Shown: positions 1 through 8,224, counted from the first letter of the stretch. The stretch is 64,000 nucleotides of DNA from Erwinia tasmaniensis Et1/99 (GCF_000026185.1 NC_010694.1:2976001-3040000), one strand, 5' to 3'. Numbers and translations: made by a program. Notes: a model not told the origin generated them from the letters alone.

Positions 1-341
1 TCTTCACTGCCGCCATCCGGCCCGGCAATGCCGCTCACCGACACGGCATACTGACTCCCGGCTTCATGTAGTGCCCCCAAGGCCATTTCACTCACTACCT
101 GACTGCTCACCGCACCGAACTGCGCTAGCGACTGCGCCGTTACGCCGATCATCTGCTGCTTGGCGGTATCGCTATAGGTGACAAAGCCACGCTGGAACCA
201 GGCAGAGCTCCCGGCAATATCCGTCAGCACCTTGGCAACCCAGCCCCCGGTACAAGACTCGGCGGTCGTCACACTCGCGTTACGAGCCAGCAAAAGCTGG
301 CCGATACGCGTGCTTAATTGGGTTAATTCATTATCCGTCAT
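1..341 (-). CDS. pncC: Nicotinamide-nucleotide amidase PncC (CinA C-terminal family), partial
   Basis: This is the N-terminal part of a CinA-C family protein; the gene runs off the left edge. PncC deamidates nicotinamide mononucleotide to nicotinate mononucleotide in NAD recycling. The read starts MTDNELTQLSTRIGQLL and contains the family signature TTAESCTGGWVAK at about residues 22-34, and later SVSGIAGPDGG, both typical of the CinA C-terminal domain. In enterobacteria the gene lies between mltB and recA, and the mltB neighbour agrees with this. The start is the ATG whose complement is CAT at 339-341. Confidence 0.9.
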   Translation of the reverse strand, partial: MTDNELTQLSTRIGQLLLARNASVTTAESCTGGWVAKVLTDIAGSSAWFQRGFVTYSDTAKQQMIGVTAQSLAQFGAVSSQVVSEMALGALHEAGSQYAVSVSGIAGPDGGSE

Positions 342-478
342 CGCGTTCTGCCCTCCCCATCAATCCAGAACAAGAGAGTAGCACTTTTCAGTTGAACACG
401 ACGCGGTCACCACCATTTTTGCGGCGTATCTTCAGAACTGCATAACAGCATTTTTTTGCGCCGAGGGGGAATACGCTG

Positions 479-505
479 AAGATGTTTTCACATCGAAAAC
501 ATCTT
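479..505. repeat. Perfect 11-bp inverted repeat with 5-nt spacer
   Basis: AAGATGTTTTC at 479-489 is followed by the spacer ACATC and the exact complement GAAAACATCTT at 495-505. It lies about 140 bp upstream of the pncC start. It could be an operator or an RNA hairpin. There is no T-run long enough to call it a terminator. Confidence 0.6.
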
Positions 506-598
506 GTCGTTTCAAAACCCGGGAGTCATATGAACCAGATCGAAAGTACCGATGTGCAGGGTGCCACTGCGGATTAGATTGAAGAATGACAGGAAAGT

Positions 599-630
599 GC
601 AGCCAGCATAAACATCAGTCTGGCTGCTTT
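599..630 (-). terminator. Possible weak terminator downstream of mltB
   Basis: GCAGCCAG at 599-606 pairs perfectly with CTGGCTGC at 620-627 around a 13-nt loop, about 30 bp past the mltB stop. The U-tract is poor on both strands (TTT on the plus strand), so termination is an inference. Confidence 0.35.
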
Positions 631-656
631 AATGATGAGTAAACGGGGGTCAGAAG

Positions 657-1733
657 CTAGCGCGCATCACGCACCGCCAGCCCCAGTTGCCAAACCGCCA
701 TCGCATAGTGGTTGCTGTGATTATAGCGAGTGATGACGTAGAAGTTGGGCAAGCCATACCAGTATTGATAACGTTTACCCATATCAAATTTCAGCAGGCT
801 AACCTGTTGATGATTATCCAGGGGTATCTTTGAAGACAGTCCGGCTGCATTTAGCGAGGAGACCGTATAGCGGGTTTTAAAACCGCTTTCCAGTCCGGGT
901 GCCTGTCCATCAGCTTCAACCGCCACAGTACCGTTCGTCAGCCATCCGTGAGCCTGAAAATAATGCGCCACGCTGCCGATTGCATCGACCGGATCCCACA
1001 GGTTGATGTGTCCATCGCCATTAAAATCAACCGCATACTGTTTAAACGCCGACGGCATAAACTGGCCATATCCCATTGCGCCGGCAAAGGAACCCCGCAA
1101 ATCAAGCGGATCGTCATCTTCTTCACGCGCCATCAGAAGGAAGGTTTCGAGCTCACCGCTAAAATACTGGGCGCGTCGCGGATAGTTAAATGAAAGCGTT
1201 GCCAGCGCGTCAAGGATACGCGTTTTGCCCATAACGCGACCCCAGCGGGTTTCTACGCCAATGATCCCGACAATAATTTCTGGCGGAACGCCATATTTTT
1301 GCTGGGCGCGCTGTAGTACATCCTGGTATTGATTCCAGAATGCTACGCCGTTTTGAACGTTTGCTGGCGTAACAAATTTACTGCGATAGCGTATCCATGC
1401 CCCGTTGGGGCCACTTGGACCCTGAGCCGTGGCAGGTGCCTGGCGATCCATCAGGCGTATGACCCAATCGAGATTTTTGGCCTGAGCCAGTACGTTGTGC
1501 AACTGCTCGCGGTCAAAACCGTGCTTACGCACCATATCATCAATAAACGCGTTGGCTGCCTGATTATTGGCAAAGTCGCCACCTAACACCGTGCCACTAT
1601 GCGAAGGTTCAAGCTGGAAGGTGCTACCTCCCTTAAAGGGGTTACCCCGCTGTTGAGCCGCCGAGTCTTTCGGCTGACTGCTACAGGCGGCCAGTAATGC
1701 GACTACGGGGATAAGCGCTGCCAAATAACGCAT
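657..1733 (-). CDS. mltB: Membrane-bound lytic murein transglycosylase B
   Basis: A lipoprotein that cleaves the MurNAc-GlcNAc bond of peptidoglycan to form 1,6-anhydro ends, anchored in the outer membrane facing the periplasm. The 358-residue product has a type II signal peptide with lipobox LLAAC (Cys17). The likely catalytic acid is Glu161 in GVETRWGR. The EF-hand-like calcium loop DFNGDGHINLWD at about 236-247 is typical of the MltB/Slt35 family. Length equals the family norm (E. coli 361). Its position next to pncC is the usual enterobacterial order. Confidence 0.96.
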   Translation of the reverse strand: MRYLAALIPVVALLAACSSQPKDSAAQQRGNPFKGGSTFQLEPSHSGTVLGGDFANNQAANAFIDDMVRKHGFDREQLHNVLAQAKNLDWVIRLMDRQAPATAQGPSGPNGAWIRYRSKFVTPANVQNGVAFWNQYQDVLQRAQQKYGVPPEIIVGIIGVETRWGRVMGKTRILDALATLSFNYPRRAQYFSGELETFLLMAREEDDDPLDLRGSFAGAMGYGQFMPSAFKQYAVDFNGDGHINLWDPVDAIGSVAHYFQAHGWLTNGTVAVEADGQAPGLESGFKTRYTVSSLNAAGLSSKIPLDNHQQVSLLKFDMGKRYQYWYGLPNFYVITRYNHSNHYAMAVWQLGLAVRDAR

Positions 1734-2045
1734 TAGGTGTCCATTTATCGTTCAGAAGAGGTCGGGCACAGATGGTAAAACATTGTCAGTCAGAAGTTAA
1801 TGCAGAATTACTCATCGCGATACGTAATCCTGTTCCGTTCCGCCGGTTGCTGTTGGGCGATTGTTGGCACGTCCTATGCTTCAATCGCGGAACCACGGCG
1901 CCTGTTGCTGCCCGTCACCAACGTGTGAACAGCGGGGGATCGGGTGAGTAAATATTGAAACCCTGAGTTGATTGCTCAGGGTAAGGGAGTTTACCTGATG
2001 ACTGGCGCTTCAGATGCTTATCAGAATCAGGATGACGATCGGCAA
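1734..2045. other. Intergenic region mltB-rcnB-like
   Basis: No gene is supported. The region should hold the mltB promoter on the minus strand. A terminator-like hairpin (1961-1981) lies 65 bp past the RcnB-like gene. A 160-codon plus-strand frame starting at 1968 runs antisense through the RcnB-like gene and shows no family features. Confidence 0.5.
1950..1981 (-). terminator. Probable terminator of the RcnB-like gene
   Basis: CCCTGAG at 1961-1967 and CTCAGGG at 1975-1981 form a 7-bp stem with a 7-nt loop. Read on the minus strand it is followed by TTTCAATATTT, a modest U-rich tail, 65 bp downstream of the stop codon. Confidence 0.5.
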
Positions 2046-2489
2046 TCAATGCTTGTAATAGATCTCGCCAGACTTCGCCTGGAGGATCTTACCGTCAACA
2101 TTGGCGATCATCACATAGTTTCCTCCCATATAGGTCCAGTGACTGTCCGCCTGTGGGGTGGGCAGATGCCTGACATTCCATTGGGTAATTTCATATTTCT
2201 TGCCGCGATAGAGCTCTGGCACTACGTCACCGAGGGTAAAGCGCTTAAAATCTGCAAAAAAAGTTTTTACATCATAGGGATCGGCGGGGTTGCTCTGGGC
2301 CTGCGAGCCTTGCTCGCCCGGCGCCTGCGAGAGCGAATTCTGGCTTTCGGGAGTTTGTACAGCGGGTGCCTGTACCTCAGGAACAACGGCTTCAGCTATA
2401 GGATCGTTATCCGCATAAGCCGAAGCTACACTGGACAATGCTATTGCTGAAAACAGCGCGGAGCAAAGTACCACTTTCAAATCACGCAT
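2046..2489 (-). CDS. RcnB-family periplasmic protein
   Basis: A 147-residue protein with a clear Sec signal peptide (hydrophobic stretch ending ASAYA, about residue 26). A low-complexity linker rich in Pro, Gln and Ala follows (about 30-70), then a C-terminal RcnB-like domain with FFADFKRFTLGDVVPELYR and HWTYMGGNYVMI, which match the conserved core of E. coli RcnB. RcnB is a periplasmic factor in nickel and cobalt homeostasis; metal binding here is inferred from family only. The linker is longer than in RcnB (E. coli 112 residues). A GGAGATAAT-like ribosome site precedes the ATG. It stands alone between mltB and a dsb-like gene. Confidence 0.8.
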   Translation of the reverse strand: MRDLKVVLCSALFSAIALSSVASAYADNDPIAEAVVPEVQAPAVQTPESQNSLSQAPGEQGSQAQSNPADPYDVKTFFADFKRFTLGDVVPELYRGKKYEITQWNVRHLPTPQADSHWTYMGGNYVMIANVDGKILQAKSGEIYYKH

Positions 2490-2782
2490 ATTATCTCCAA
2501 ATTAGGCCGTCAGGCAGCATTTAGCCGCACAGTCAAGGCAAGTGTAAGGTCGGTACAACCGGCCACCCCACCCGCCCCCGATAGACATTAGAGAATAAAA
2601 AGGCATGATGGTTCCGGCATAGCTGTGCAGGATGATATGCGTTATCAGCGAGATAGTCAGGAGTTAAATCAGGAAAATGATAATGGAGTAGTCAGCCTGC
2701 TCCTCTCCCTGATGGTTCCTTGCAGAGTCAGTACCGGCGAAAGGAAGGAGCAGCTAAACAAAAGTACGCTTTACATCACTGA

Positions 2783-3430
2783 TTAAGGTTTTTTATCGAG
2801 TAAAAAGCGAATGATATCAGCAAATTCTTTCGCATAATCATCGGGGCTGCTGCTGGTAACAGCCGCATTGTTGACGCGGTATTTACCCTGTACGTAGAAC
2901 GAAGGTGTTGACGTGACGTTCATCGATTCAACAGCATCATACTGTTTCTTAACCAAAGCCTGGACGGGCAGACTACGCCGCGTATTTTCATATTGTCCAG
3001 CCTCAACGCCAACCGAGCTAAACACCTTCATGATATCAGCAACACTTTTGACAGCGTGTTCTTGCTGAATTTTCTCAAACAGCAACGTCTCTACCTTGTT
3101 CTCAATGCCCAGAACCATTGCCACTGACCATGCCTCGGTCAGTTCATGTCCTAAAGGCCCCATCAGCCCGACATGATATTTGGTTAACTTTGTACCCGCA
3201 GGTAATCTCTTAACGATGGCGTCAGTCACTTTGTAAGTGTGAGAAAACTGAAAACACGGTCCGCAGTAAAAAGAAAAGAACTCCACGACATCAGGCACTG
3301 TGGTTACAGGGCTTTTTTGCAGAAAATAGCGGTCATTCTCTTTGTAATCAGCCGCGGTAGTCAGGGAGGAAAACAGAGCAGAAATGCAGAAAAAAAACAG
3401 TAACGTGTAACGATTTGCTCGGGTTGACAT
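2783..3430 (-). CDS. DsbA-like periplasmic thiol:disulfide oxidoreductase
   Basis: The 215-residue product has an N-terminal signal peptide ending near TTAA (about residue 26), a thioredoxin-fold active site FYCGPCF with Cys56 and Cys59, and the cis-proline loop TSTPSF near residue 175. The layout, with a helical insertion between these, is that of DsbA. DsbA proteins introduce disulfides into exported proteins. The active-site dipeptide is Gly-Pro (thioredoxin-like) rather than the Pro-His of DsbA, which should make it less oxidising. No dsbB-like partner is adjacent. Lying 2.5 kb from a type III secretion block, it could serve that system, as accessory Dsb proteins do elsewhere, but this is inference. 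Confidence 0.82.
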   Translation of the reverse strand: MSTRANRYTLLFFFCISALFSSLTTAADYKENDRYFLQKSPVTTVPDVVEFFSFYCGPCFQFSHTYKVTDAIVKRLPAGTKLTKYHVGLMGPLGHELTEAWSVAMVLGIENKVETLLFEKIQQEHAVKSVADIMKVFSSVGVEAGQYENTRRSLPVQALVKKQYDAVESMNVTSTPSFYVQGKYRVNNAAVTSSSPDDYAKEFADIIRFLLDKKP

Positions 3431-3503
3431 AGGGCCTCTAAAAATAAAACAGATAGATAAAAGGGTTGTGCGGCTATCAGGGGACTCGAGACAGCCAGTA
3501 TTT

Positions 3504-3536
3504 CACCGTGGTTATTCAGCCACGGTGATAATATTT
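3504..3536. terminator. Terminator-like hairpin upstream of the dsb-like gene
   Basis: CACCGTGG (3504-3511) and CCACGGTG (3520-3527) form a perfect 8-bp stem with an 8-nt loop, followed on the plus strand by ATAATATTT. No plus-strand gene ends here, so its role is unclear. It may insulate the region or be a relic. Confidence 0.45.
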
Positions 3537-4367
3537 ACAAGAAAATTCAACCGTCGCTATTTTTTTTACAGTTCTTTTCCCCCACTTAAAAATAACGTGC
3601 GCGACTATTCAATCAAACTTAAGAAATTTTCTCAACAGGAGTTATCGAAACTGTAATTCATTATTTTTACCACAAAGCCAAACGCAACTCTCAAAATTAA
3701 TTCTTAATCATCTTAGTCATCTTAAATAAAGCTTATGATTAGCCTCACAGACAAATATCTGCTCCCTTGTAATCTTAACAATAGCTGGAAGCGATCCCTC
3801 ACGGCGTAACGATTGAAGGATAAAAGTTTAATTCGGTGAATGACAACAATGTGCAATTGCAAAACATGTGGTAGAAAAAAATCGGCAGGATGGATGGCAC
3901 CCTCCGTTTTAACTGAGTAAATGAGTTGAATCAGGCCATGTATGAGATCTGTCGAATCAGTGTAGGCCATACACGACGTTTCAGGGGGCAGTCTAGCCGC
4001 GCTTCAGTCGGCCAGCAGCCCCTCGCTGAGAACAGGCGATCTTGGCAACGGCTGGGCTGCTGATATTGGGGGCTTAGGGAGACCGGCGCGCACTGGATCA
4101 GGTAGCAAGTGGGTTGGGTCGCCAGTTGAATGTCGATATACCCGAATCACGTTATTGCCGTGCATAGCCAGCTCCAGAATTGATGACCTGGCAAGGATCT
4201 TTTTTTGTTTCAGGCTGACCAATACTATGGCAAAACATCCTGCATGTTAGCGGAGATAAAGTTCCGATCTGTAAAAACCGTTCCACTAAAGAGCTGAATC
4301 TGCGGATATTATCAATGAATTTGAAGTGACGTACAGTTGAACCAAAAGTGAAAATCCTTACGGCGGC

Positions 4368-4412
4368 GGCATCCCCACCGCGCATGGATGCCCACCGCGG
4401 TGGGGAGATGCC
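4368..4412. repeat. Strong GC-rich inverted repeat
   Basis: GGCATCCCCACCGC (4368-4381) pairs with GCGGTGGGGAGATGCC (4397-4412), with a 2-nt bulge in the right arm. A second perfect palindrome CCACCGCGGTGG (4392-4403) is nested in it. The sequence lies about 30 bp past the stop of the winged-helix gene. It lacks a U-tract, so it is either an atypical terminator or an extragenic palindrome. Confidence 0.55.
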
Positions 4413-4440
4413 GCGAAGACCGTTAACGCTTCCCCACCCC

Positions 4441-4908
4441 CTATAACATATCAATAGTTCGCAAAGAACTGCGCCGCTGAAGAGTCACTCGCGCTGTATT
4501 CACAGAGACTATCTTTTGACAGATAAAGTCTTTGCTCTTGATATCTGAGATCTCGGGGTGGTCTTTATAGGCGAAGATAAAATCTTTACCATTTTTAGTA
4601 AGGGGTTTGTACGTCAGGCGATACCCTAATTTTGGTATAGTCTGAATTTTATTTCTGGCTGAATCACCCAATATTTCTCGCAGAGCGAAAATTATTTGTG
4701 TGATACATGGTTTCGAAACGTGCGAATGTGGCCAAATCTTAGCAGATAAATCAGTGTACGTCACAGCGTCCGGGTATGTAGAACATAGCAAGAACAGAAC
4801 CTCGGACTCTTTTTTTCTGATTGTTTTGATCACTTTGTCACATTTTACACGACGTATATAAGGGTTAAATTCAACCCCGTCGATAATAATATCCTTTTCT
4901 AACTCCAT
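4441..4908 (-). CDS. Stand-alone winged-helix transcriptional regulator (OmpR/ToxR/CadC DNA-binding class)
   Basis: A 155-residue protein whose residues 1-105 read as an OmpR/PhoB-type winged helix. It has an N-terminal beta region (GVEFNPYIRRVKC), a KKESEVLFLL helix, the recognition-helix segment CITQIIFALREILGD and the wing hairpin IQTIPKLGYRL. No receiver domain precedes it, and no transmembrane helix or sensor domain follows, unlike CadC or ToxR. The C-terminal 50 residues have no recognisable fold. It may be a complete small regulator or the shortened remnant of a larger one. HilA of SPI-1 uses the same DNA-binding class, so a link to the neighbouring secretion genes is possible but unproven. 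The coding sequence is AT-rich. Confidence 0.7.
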   Translation of the reverse strand: MELEKDIIIDGVEFNPYIRRVKCDKVIKTIRKKESEVLFLLCSTYPDAVTYTDLSAKIWPHSHVSKPCITQIIFALREILGDSARNKIQTIPKLGYRLTYKPLTKNGKDFIFAYKDHPEISDIKSKDFICQKIVSVNTARVTLQRRSSLRTIDML

Positions 4909-5290
4909 ATAACTATCTCCCTGAAGAAAAGAAGCGGGTCAGGAAAACCTAACACAACGCTAACTAACCAAGCTGGCCTGTTGGAAGTCCCTGGATGGAT
5001 GTGTTTTTTTATTCGTCCGACTTTAAGCAGCCGACTGATAACGTTAACAGAAGAATACCGTTTAACTAAACACATATTTGTTGATAATTATATATTCCAC
5101 ATCAAAAAAATCAATCATCAAAAAGAAGTCTCGCATACAGACTGATAAATTAAACTTATTGATTTTCAGTTATCGCACTCGAAGAAAGTCGGTATGGATC
5201 TTCTTATTATATGCAATGGAAAAGATTTTTTTCTAAACTTTTTGCTTTAAAGAAAGTGTATTTTTCCTTAGTCCGATAAGTGCTACCTAA

Positions 5291-5662
5291 ACATATTTAG
5301 TTACACTTAGGGTGTCAACGATCCTACACAACGGCGTTCTTTACGTGGAGATCTTCCGGCACACTAACATCGTTGCACAGCAGATAAACAGCCAACGCAC
5401 ACAGCAAATGCTTTTATACTTCGGGATGGCAGGGGCATTGCTGGGATCCCAATCAGGTGCACCGGATTGACTGCCAGCTCAAGCTGAATTTTCAACTCAA
5501 GAGAAAACCGTTCCTGCTGTTAAGATCCCAGGCGCGAATTGGACAGCACAGTCCCTGTAACAGTTTGCAAAAGACGTAACGCGGATAACATTCAGTTGCC
5601 TGCTAAAGTACGCTAATAGCCGGTTCACCGCGCGACTTTTTGCTTTTAATTGTAGCCACTGA
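5291..5662 (+). pseudogene. Possible decayed coding sequence, function unknown
   Basis: One plus-strand frame stays open from 5291 to 5662 except for TGA at 5468-5470 and TAA at 5558-5560. The translation looks protein-like (for example QQMLLYFGMAGALLGSQ, then VPAVKIPGANWTAQSL) and no other frame is convincing. There is no clear start codon or family match. Two stops in about 124 codons is only mildly fewer than chance, so this is a tentative call. Confidence 0.25.
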
Positions 5663-5783
5663 CTTTTGAAACTCAAGCTTAGCGGCAGACATCTTTGACG
5701 GTATGTACTGCTTCGACAGACTTCATAGCGGCAATGGTCTGGCGTTCGGTGAATTGGGCTTTGCGCGTGGTGACCTCCTTCAT
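5636..5783 (-). pseudogene. Degenerate IS3-family OrfA (transposase N-terminal) remnant
   Basis: Starting at ATG 5783 the frame reads MKEVTTRKAQFTERQTIAA and then VHTVKDVCR, which resembles the helix-turn-helix start of IS3-family (IS407/IS911-like) OrfA proteins (RFTEEQI...TVKDVCR). After CR come TAA (5679-5681) and TGA, but the same frame continues VSKVSGYN-stop-KQK, which lines up with the usual VSEATYYNWKSK. OrfB is missing. The remnant sits just beyond iacP, at the edge of the secretion block. Confidence 0.6.
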
Positions 5784-5934
5784 TGACAGAATCAGTATGC
5801 TGGGAGATATCTGAATGTGAATATTACGATGATAGGGATAATTACCGTTAGATAATAAATGATATTTTTCATCCTGATAAATATCATTTATTAAAAGCAG
5901 CGCCACAGAAACTCTGTAAAGCTAAAAAGACGCC

Positions 5935-6177
5935 TTATTTACATATCAGCCTGGCGACTTGACCGACCGTTAATTCACTGGATAATTGTGAGTCCTTAAT
6001 AACCACTCCCTGTTCTTCAAGTCTTATCATAAAGTCAACCAGCTCCACAGAATCCATCCCAAGATCTTTTATTAAACTGTCCTGTGGGCTGATACTATGC
6101 GGAAGCATACCATTCACTTTAAAAATAAGCTCATAAACAATATGTAAAGCGTTTTTATCTACGCTTGAATCACTCAT
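5935..6177 (-). CDS. iacP: Acyl carrier protein of the type III secretion locus (IacP-like)
   Basis: An 80-residue acyl carrier protein with the phosphopantetheine attachment motif DLGMDSVELVDF, where Ser43 is the carrier serine. It lies directly after the sipA-like gene and overlaps its end by 8 bp, as iacP follows sipA in Salmonella SPI-1. In Salmonella IacP is linked to secretion of translocators and effectors; the role here is inferred from position and family. It is the last gene of the block in the direction of transcription. Confidence 0.85.
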   Translation of the reverse strand: MSDSSVDKNALHIVYELIFKVNGMLPHSISPQDSLIKDLGMDSVELVDFMIRLEEQGVVIKDSQLSSELTVGQVARLICK

Positions 6178-8224
6178 GCTGCAGCTCCTGATTATCTAAG
6201 AAAACTTCTCCGAGGTTATTTTCTGCCTTTTTTGATTCCCCTTTATTTATTCCTGTAATTCCTGGACTGAACTGTCGAACATGATTCATCAAAGGGATAC
6301 TGCGCTGGTTGAAAGGATCGAACGAGCGGTTAGTTGTATGGATCCGAGGTGAATTTCCCGTAATAGCAAATCGGTTATATTTAGTTGTATCCTGCAGATG
6401 TGATTTTCTCTCCGCAGAAGATTTAGCTCCCGATTCACTATTGTTACCAAAGATGCTGTTCCCCGAGACAAAAGGAGTAGCTTTAGGACGAAGTCTTATA
6501 AACTCTTTTTCAAACCTGTTAACCGTCTGCTGGACGTACGATCCTGAGCCACCATACGCGGGTTGATTATCGGCGAAAATGTCCCTTTCATCAGAGCGAC
6601 TATCTTTGGAACCAGAGTCGAATGGATTATTCGGGTTTCCCCCTGAGTGTATTCCCGCTCCATCACGCGGATGAGTCCGAGAATCCGAGGGTTGCGTAAC
6701 TTCAACTGGAATATTGTCTGATAACCCAGATACCTGCTTCGCCGCATGCAAAAGTGGGGTCTCCCGTATAGAGCTTTCATCAACTGCATCAGCTACCAGT
6801 GAAGTCAGACCAACCTTATTACCAACTGAATAAGCTACCAGCTCAGTCTGGATAGTTTCGACCCATTTTTCTGGGATTTCACTTTGTTCGGGTTTATTGG
6901 TCCTTTCCTTAAGCTCGGGAGCTGTACTGGTGCGTTCTGCACTTCGGTTTAGATCCTGGCGCAGAATTTTGGGGATCATTTCCGAGGGAGTCGCGGTTGA
7001 AGATACGGCAACCGCATCAATCTCAGCTATATCATTTGCCAACGGGTGCGGTTGCAGGCGTTTCGCATTCATTATCAGGCTTTCAGAATCAGCACTGTCG
7101 GCAGGTTTTTCGGCTGCCGAGGTATCTGGCTGGTGTATGACCTGAGCCAGCCGTTGGTTTGCTGATACCGATTCATAAGAAATAATGTCCTGTACTGGAG
7201 TGACATGTTGCAGATTTTGAAGAATACCGTCCGCTCCTCCATTATTTCTATCATGCTCACGAGCCAGATCAAGCGCCTTATTGATAAGTTTCACTTTTGT
7301 TTCAGTCAAATCTTCGGGCCGAGCGTAAAGTAATTTTGTCGCGAAATTTATAAGAGCCTGATCGGACTTTGTCGGTGTCGGTGATGAATTGCCATTAATC
7401 GTGGCGTTGGCCGTTGCCCCTTCTACGTGGATATTTATAGGCCAGGGGCCATTGTTTGCGCGAGCTGAGACCTGCGGATCTAACATTTTTGACCTGTTTG
7501 GCTCAGTCGAGTGTTCTTTAGGACCAATATCTTGATTGTCATGATTTATTAAGGTAAGGGGGATCGACGCACAAGTATCCTTGAAAAAAACGGCTTGTTG
7601 AGCTATCAAATTAAAATCCGAACCTGGATTCGAAATTTTTTCAATAACGTCATTTAGCACGTTATGACAACCCAATAAACTCGTCGAGAAAATGCAATTA
7701 TCATCTATGTTATCAGGAGACCCCGTGACTGTATGGTTATATGCCCACGCCTGACGGCACGCATCTAAACAAGTAGCGACATGGTTATTTAGTGAGTCCT
7801 TACCATACTTAACGAGCAGGCGATTCAAGTCTGGCCCAACTTTCGCCTCTTTCTTCGTATCAGCCTTAGCGTCAATCAGCTGACTGTAAATCTTCTCCAG
7901 GGTTTTCTTATCCTGCTTGTCTTCAATATTACCTGCGATTAAACCCAACAGGGATTTTACAGATTCACCATTTTGACTCATCGTGGTATTAGCAACTTCA
8001 GGCGGAAGATCTTTCATACTCAATGCACCTAGCAATGCAGATACTGTCTCAGCCTGAGAGGGATAGCACGAGAAATCTTTTACTACCCTAACGACAGAGG
8101 GATCATTACTTAAAGTAGTAATAGAACCGGCAACTCCACTTTGCCTATTCTCATCGTTGCGGGCACACAGCTTATTCAAATCAATAATCTGACTTCTGTT
8201 ACTTGATGTTATATTATATGTCAT
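6170..8224 (-). CDS. sipA: SipA-like putative type III effector
   Basis: A 684-residue protein in the sipA slot (sipB-sipC-sipD-x-iacP), almost exactly the length of Salmonella SipA (685). The first 230 residues are mostly helical. A central PWPINIHVEGATANATINGNSS-like patch near residues 256-278 recalls the Asn-rich INI repeats of SipA. The C-terminal third is rich in Ser, Asn, Gly and charged residues and looks disordered. SipA binds actin and promotes host-cell entry, but I see no clear C-terminal actin-binding domain, so shared function is uncertain. It has no signal peptide or membrane helix. Its stop overlaps iacP by 8 bp, implying co-translation. Confidence 0.6.
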   Translation of the reverse strand: MTYNITSSNRSQIIDLNKLCARNDENRQSGVAGSITTLSNDPSVVRVVKDFSCYPSQAETVSALLGALSMKDLPPEVANTTMSQNGESVKSLLGLIAGNIEDKQDKKTLEKIYSQLIDAKADTKKEAKVGPDLNRLLVKYGKDSLNNHVATCLDACRQAWAYNHTVTGSPDNIDDNCIFSTSLLGCHNVLNDVIEKISNPGSDFNLIAQQAVFFKDTCASIPLTLINHDNQDIGPKEHSTEPNRSKMLDPQVSARANNGPWPINIHVEGATANATINGNSSPTPTKSDQALINFATKLLYARPEDLTETKVKLINKALDLAREHDRNNGGADGILQNLQHVTPVQDIISYESVSANQRLAQVIHQPDTSAAEKPADSADSESLIMNAKRLQPHPLANDIAEIDAVAVSSTATPSEMIPKILRQDLNRSAERTSTAPELKERTNKPEQSEIPEKWVETIQTELVAYSVGNKVGLTSLVADAVDESSIRETPLLHAAKQVSGLSDNIPVEVTQPSDSRTHPRDGAGIHSGGNPNNPFDSGSKDSRSDERDIFADNQPAYGGSGSYVQQTVNRFEKEFIRLRPKATPFVSGNSIFGNNSESGAKSSAERKSHLQDTTKYNRFAITGNSPRIHTTNRSFDPFNQRSIPLMNHVRQFSPGITGINKGESKKAENNLGEVFLDNQELQHE

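Larger units (their letters stand above)
342..656. other. Intergenic region pncC-mltB
   Basis: No convincing gene was found here. The region should carry the pncC promoter. It holds a perfect 11-bp inverted repeat (479-489 and 495-505) and a possible weak terminator hairpin close to the mltB stop. A 15-codon ATG frame at 531-578 on the plus strand is preceded by GGGAGTC but is too short to support. Confidence 0.5.
3431..4440. other. Gene-poor region between dsb-like gene and winged-helix gene
   Basis: About 1 kb with no protein I can support. Minus-strand frames at 3722-3970 (82 codons), 4004-4222 (72) and 4152-4454 (100) exist, but they overlap, lack good ribosome sites and match no family I recognise. 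The region contains a terminator-like hairpin (3504-3527) and a strong GC-rich hairpin (4368-4412). It reads like decayed or acquired DNA. Confidence 0.5.
4909..5934. other. AT-rich region with decayed gene fragments upstream of the secretion block
   Basis: About 1 kb with no intact gene. 4909-5290 is very AT-rich and may hold the promoter of the winged-helix gene. 5291-5662 carries a plus-strand frame broken by two stops. About 5636-5783 carries a degenerate IS3-family orfA on the minus strand. This marks the far boundary of the secretion block. Confidence 0.55.

Noticed and set aside
1968..2450. 160-codon plus-strand frame with hydrophobic stretches
   Set aside because: It runs antisense through the RcnB-like gene, which has a signal peptide, a family match and a ribosome site.
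4004..4454. Two overlapping minus-strand frames (72 and 100 codons)
   Set aside because: They have no ribosome sites, no recognisable domains and unusual Pro/Arg-rich composition. They are not supported as genes.
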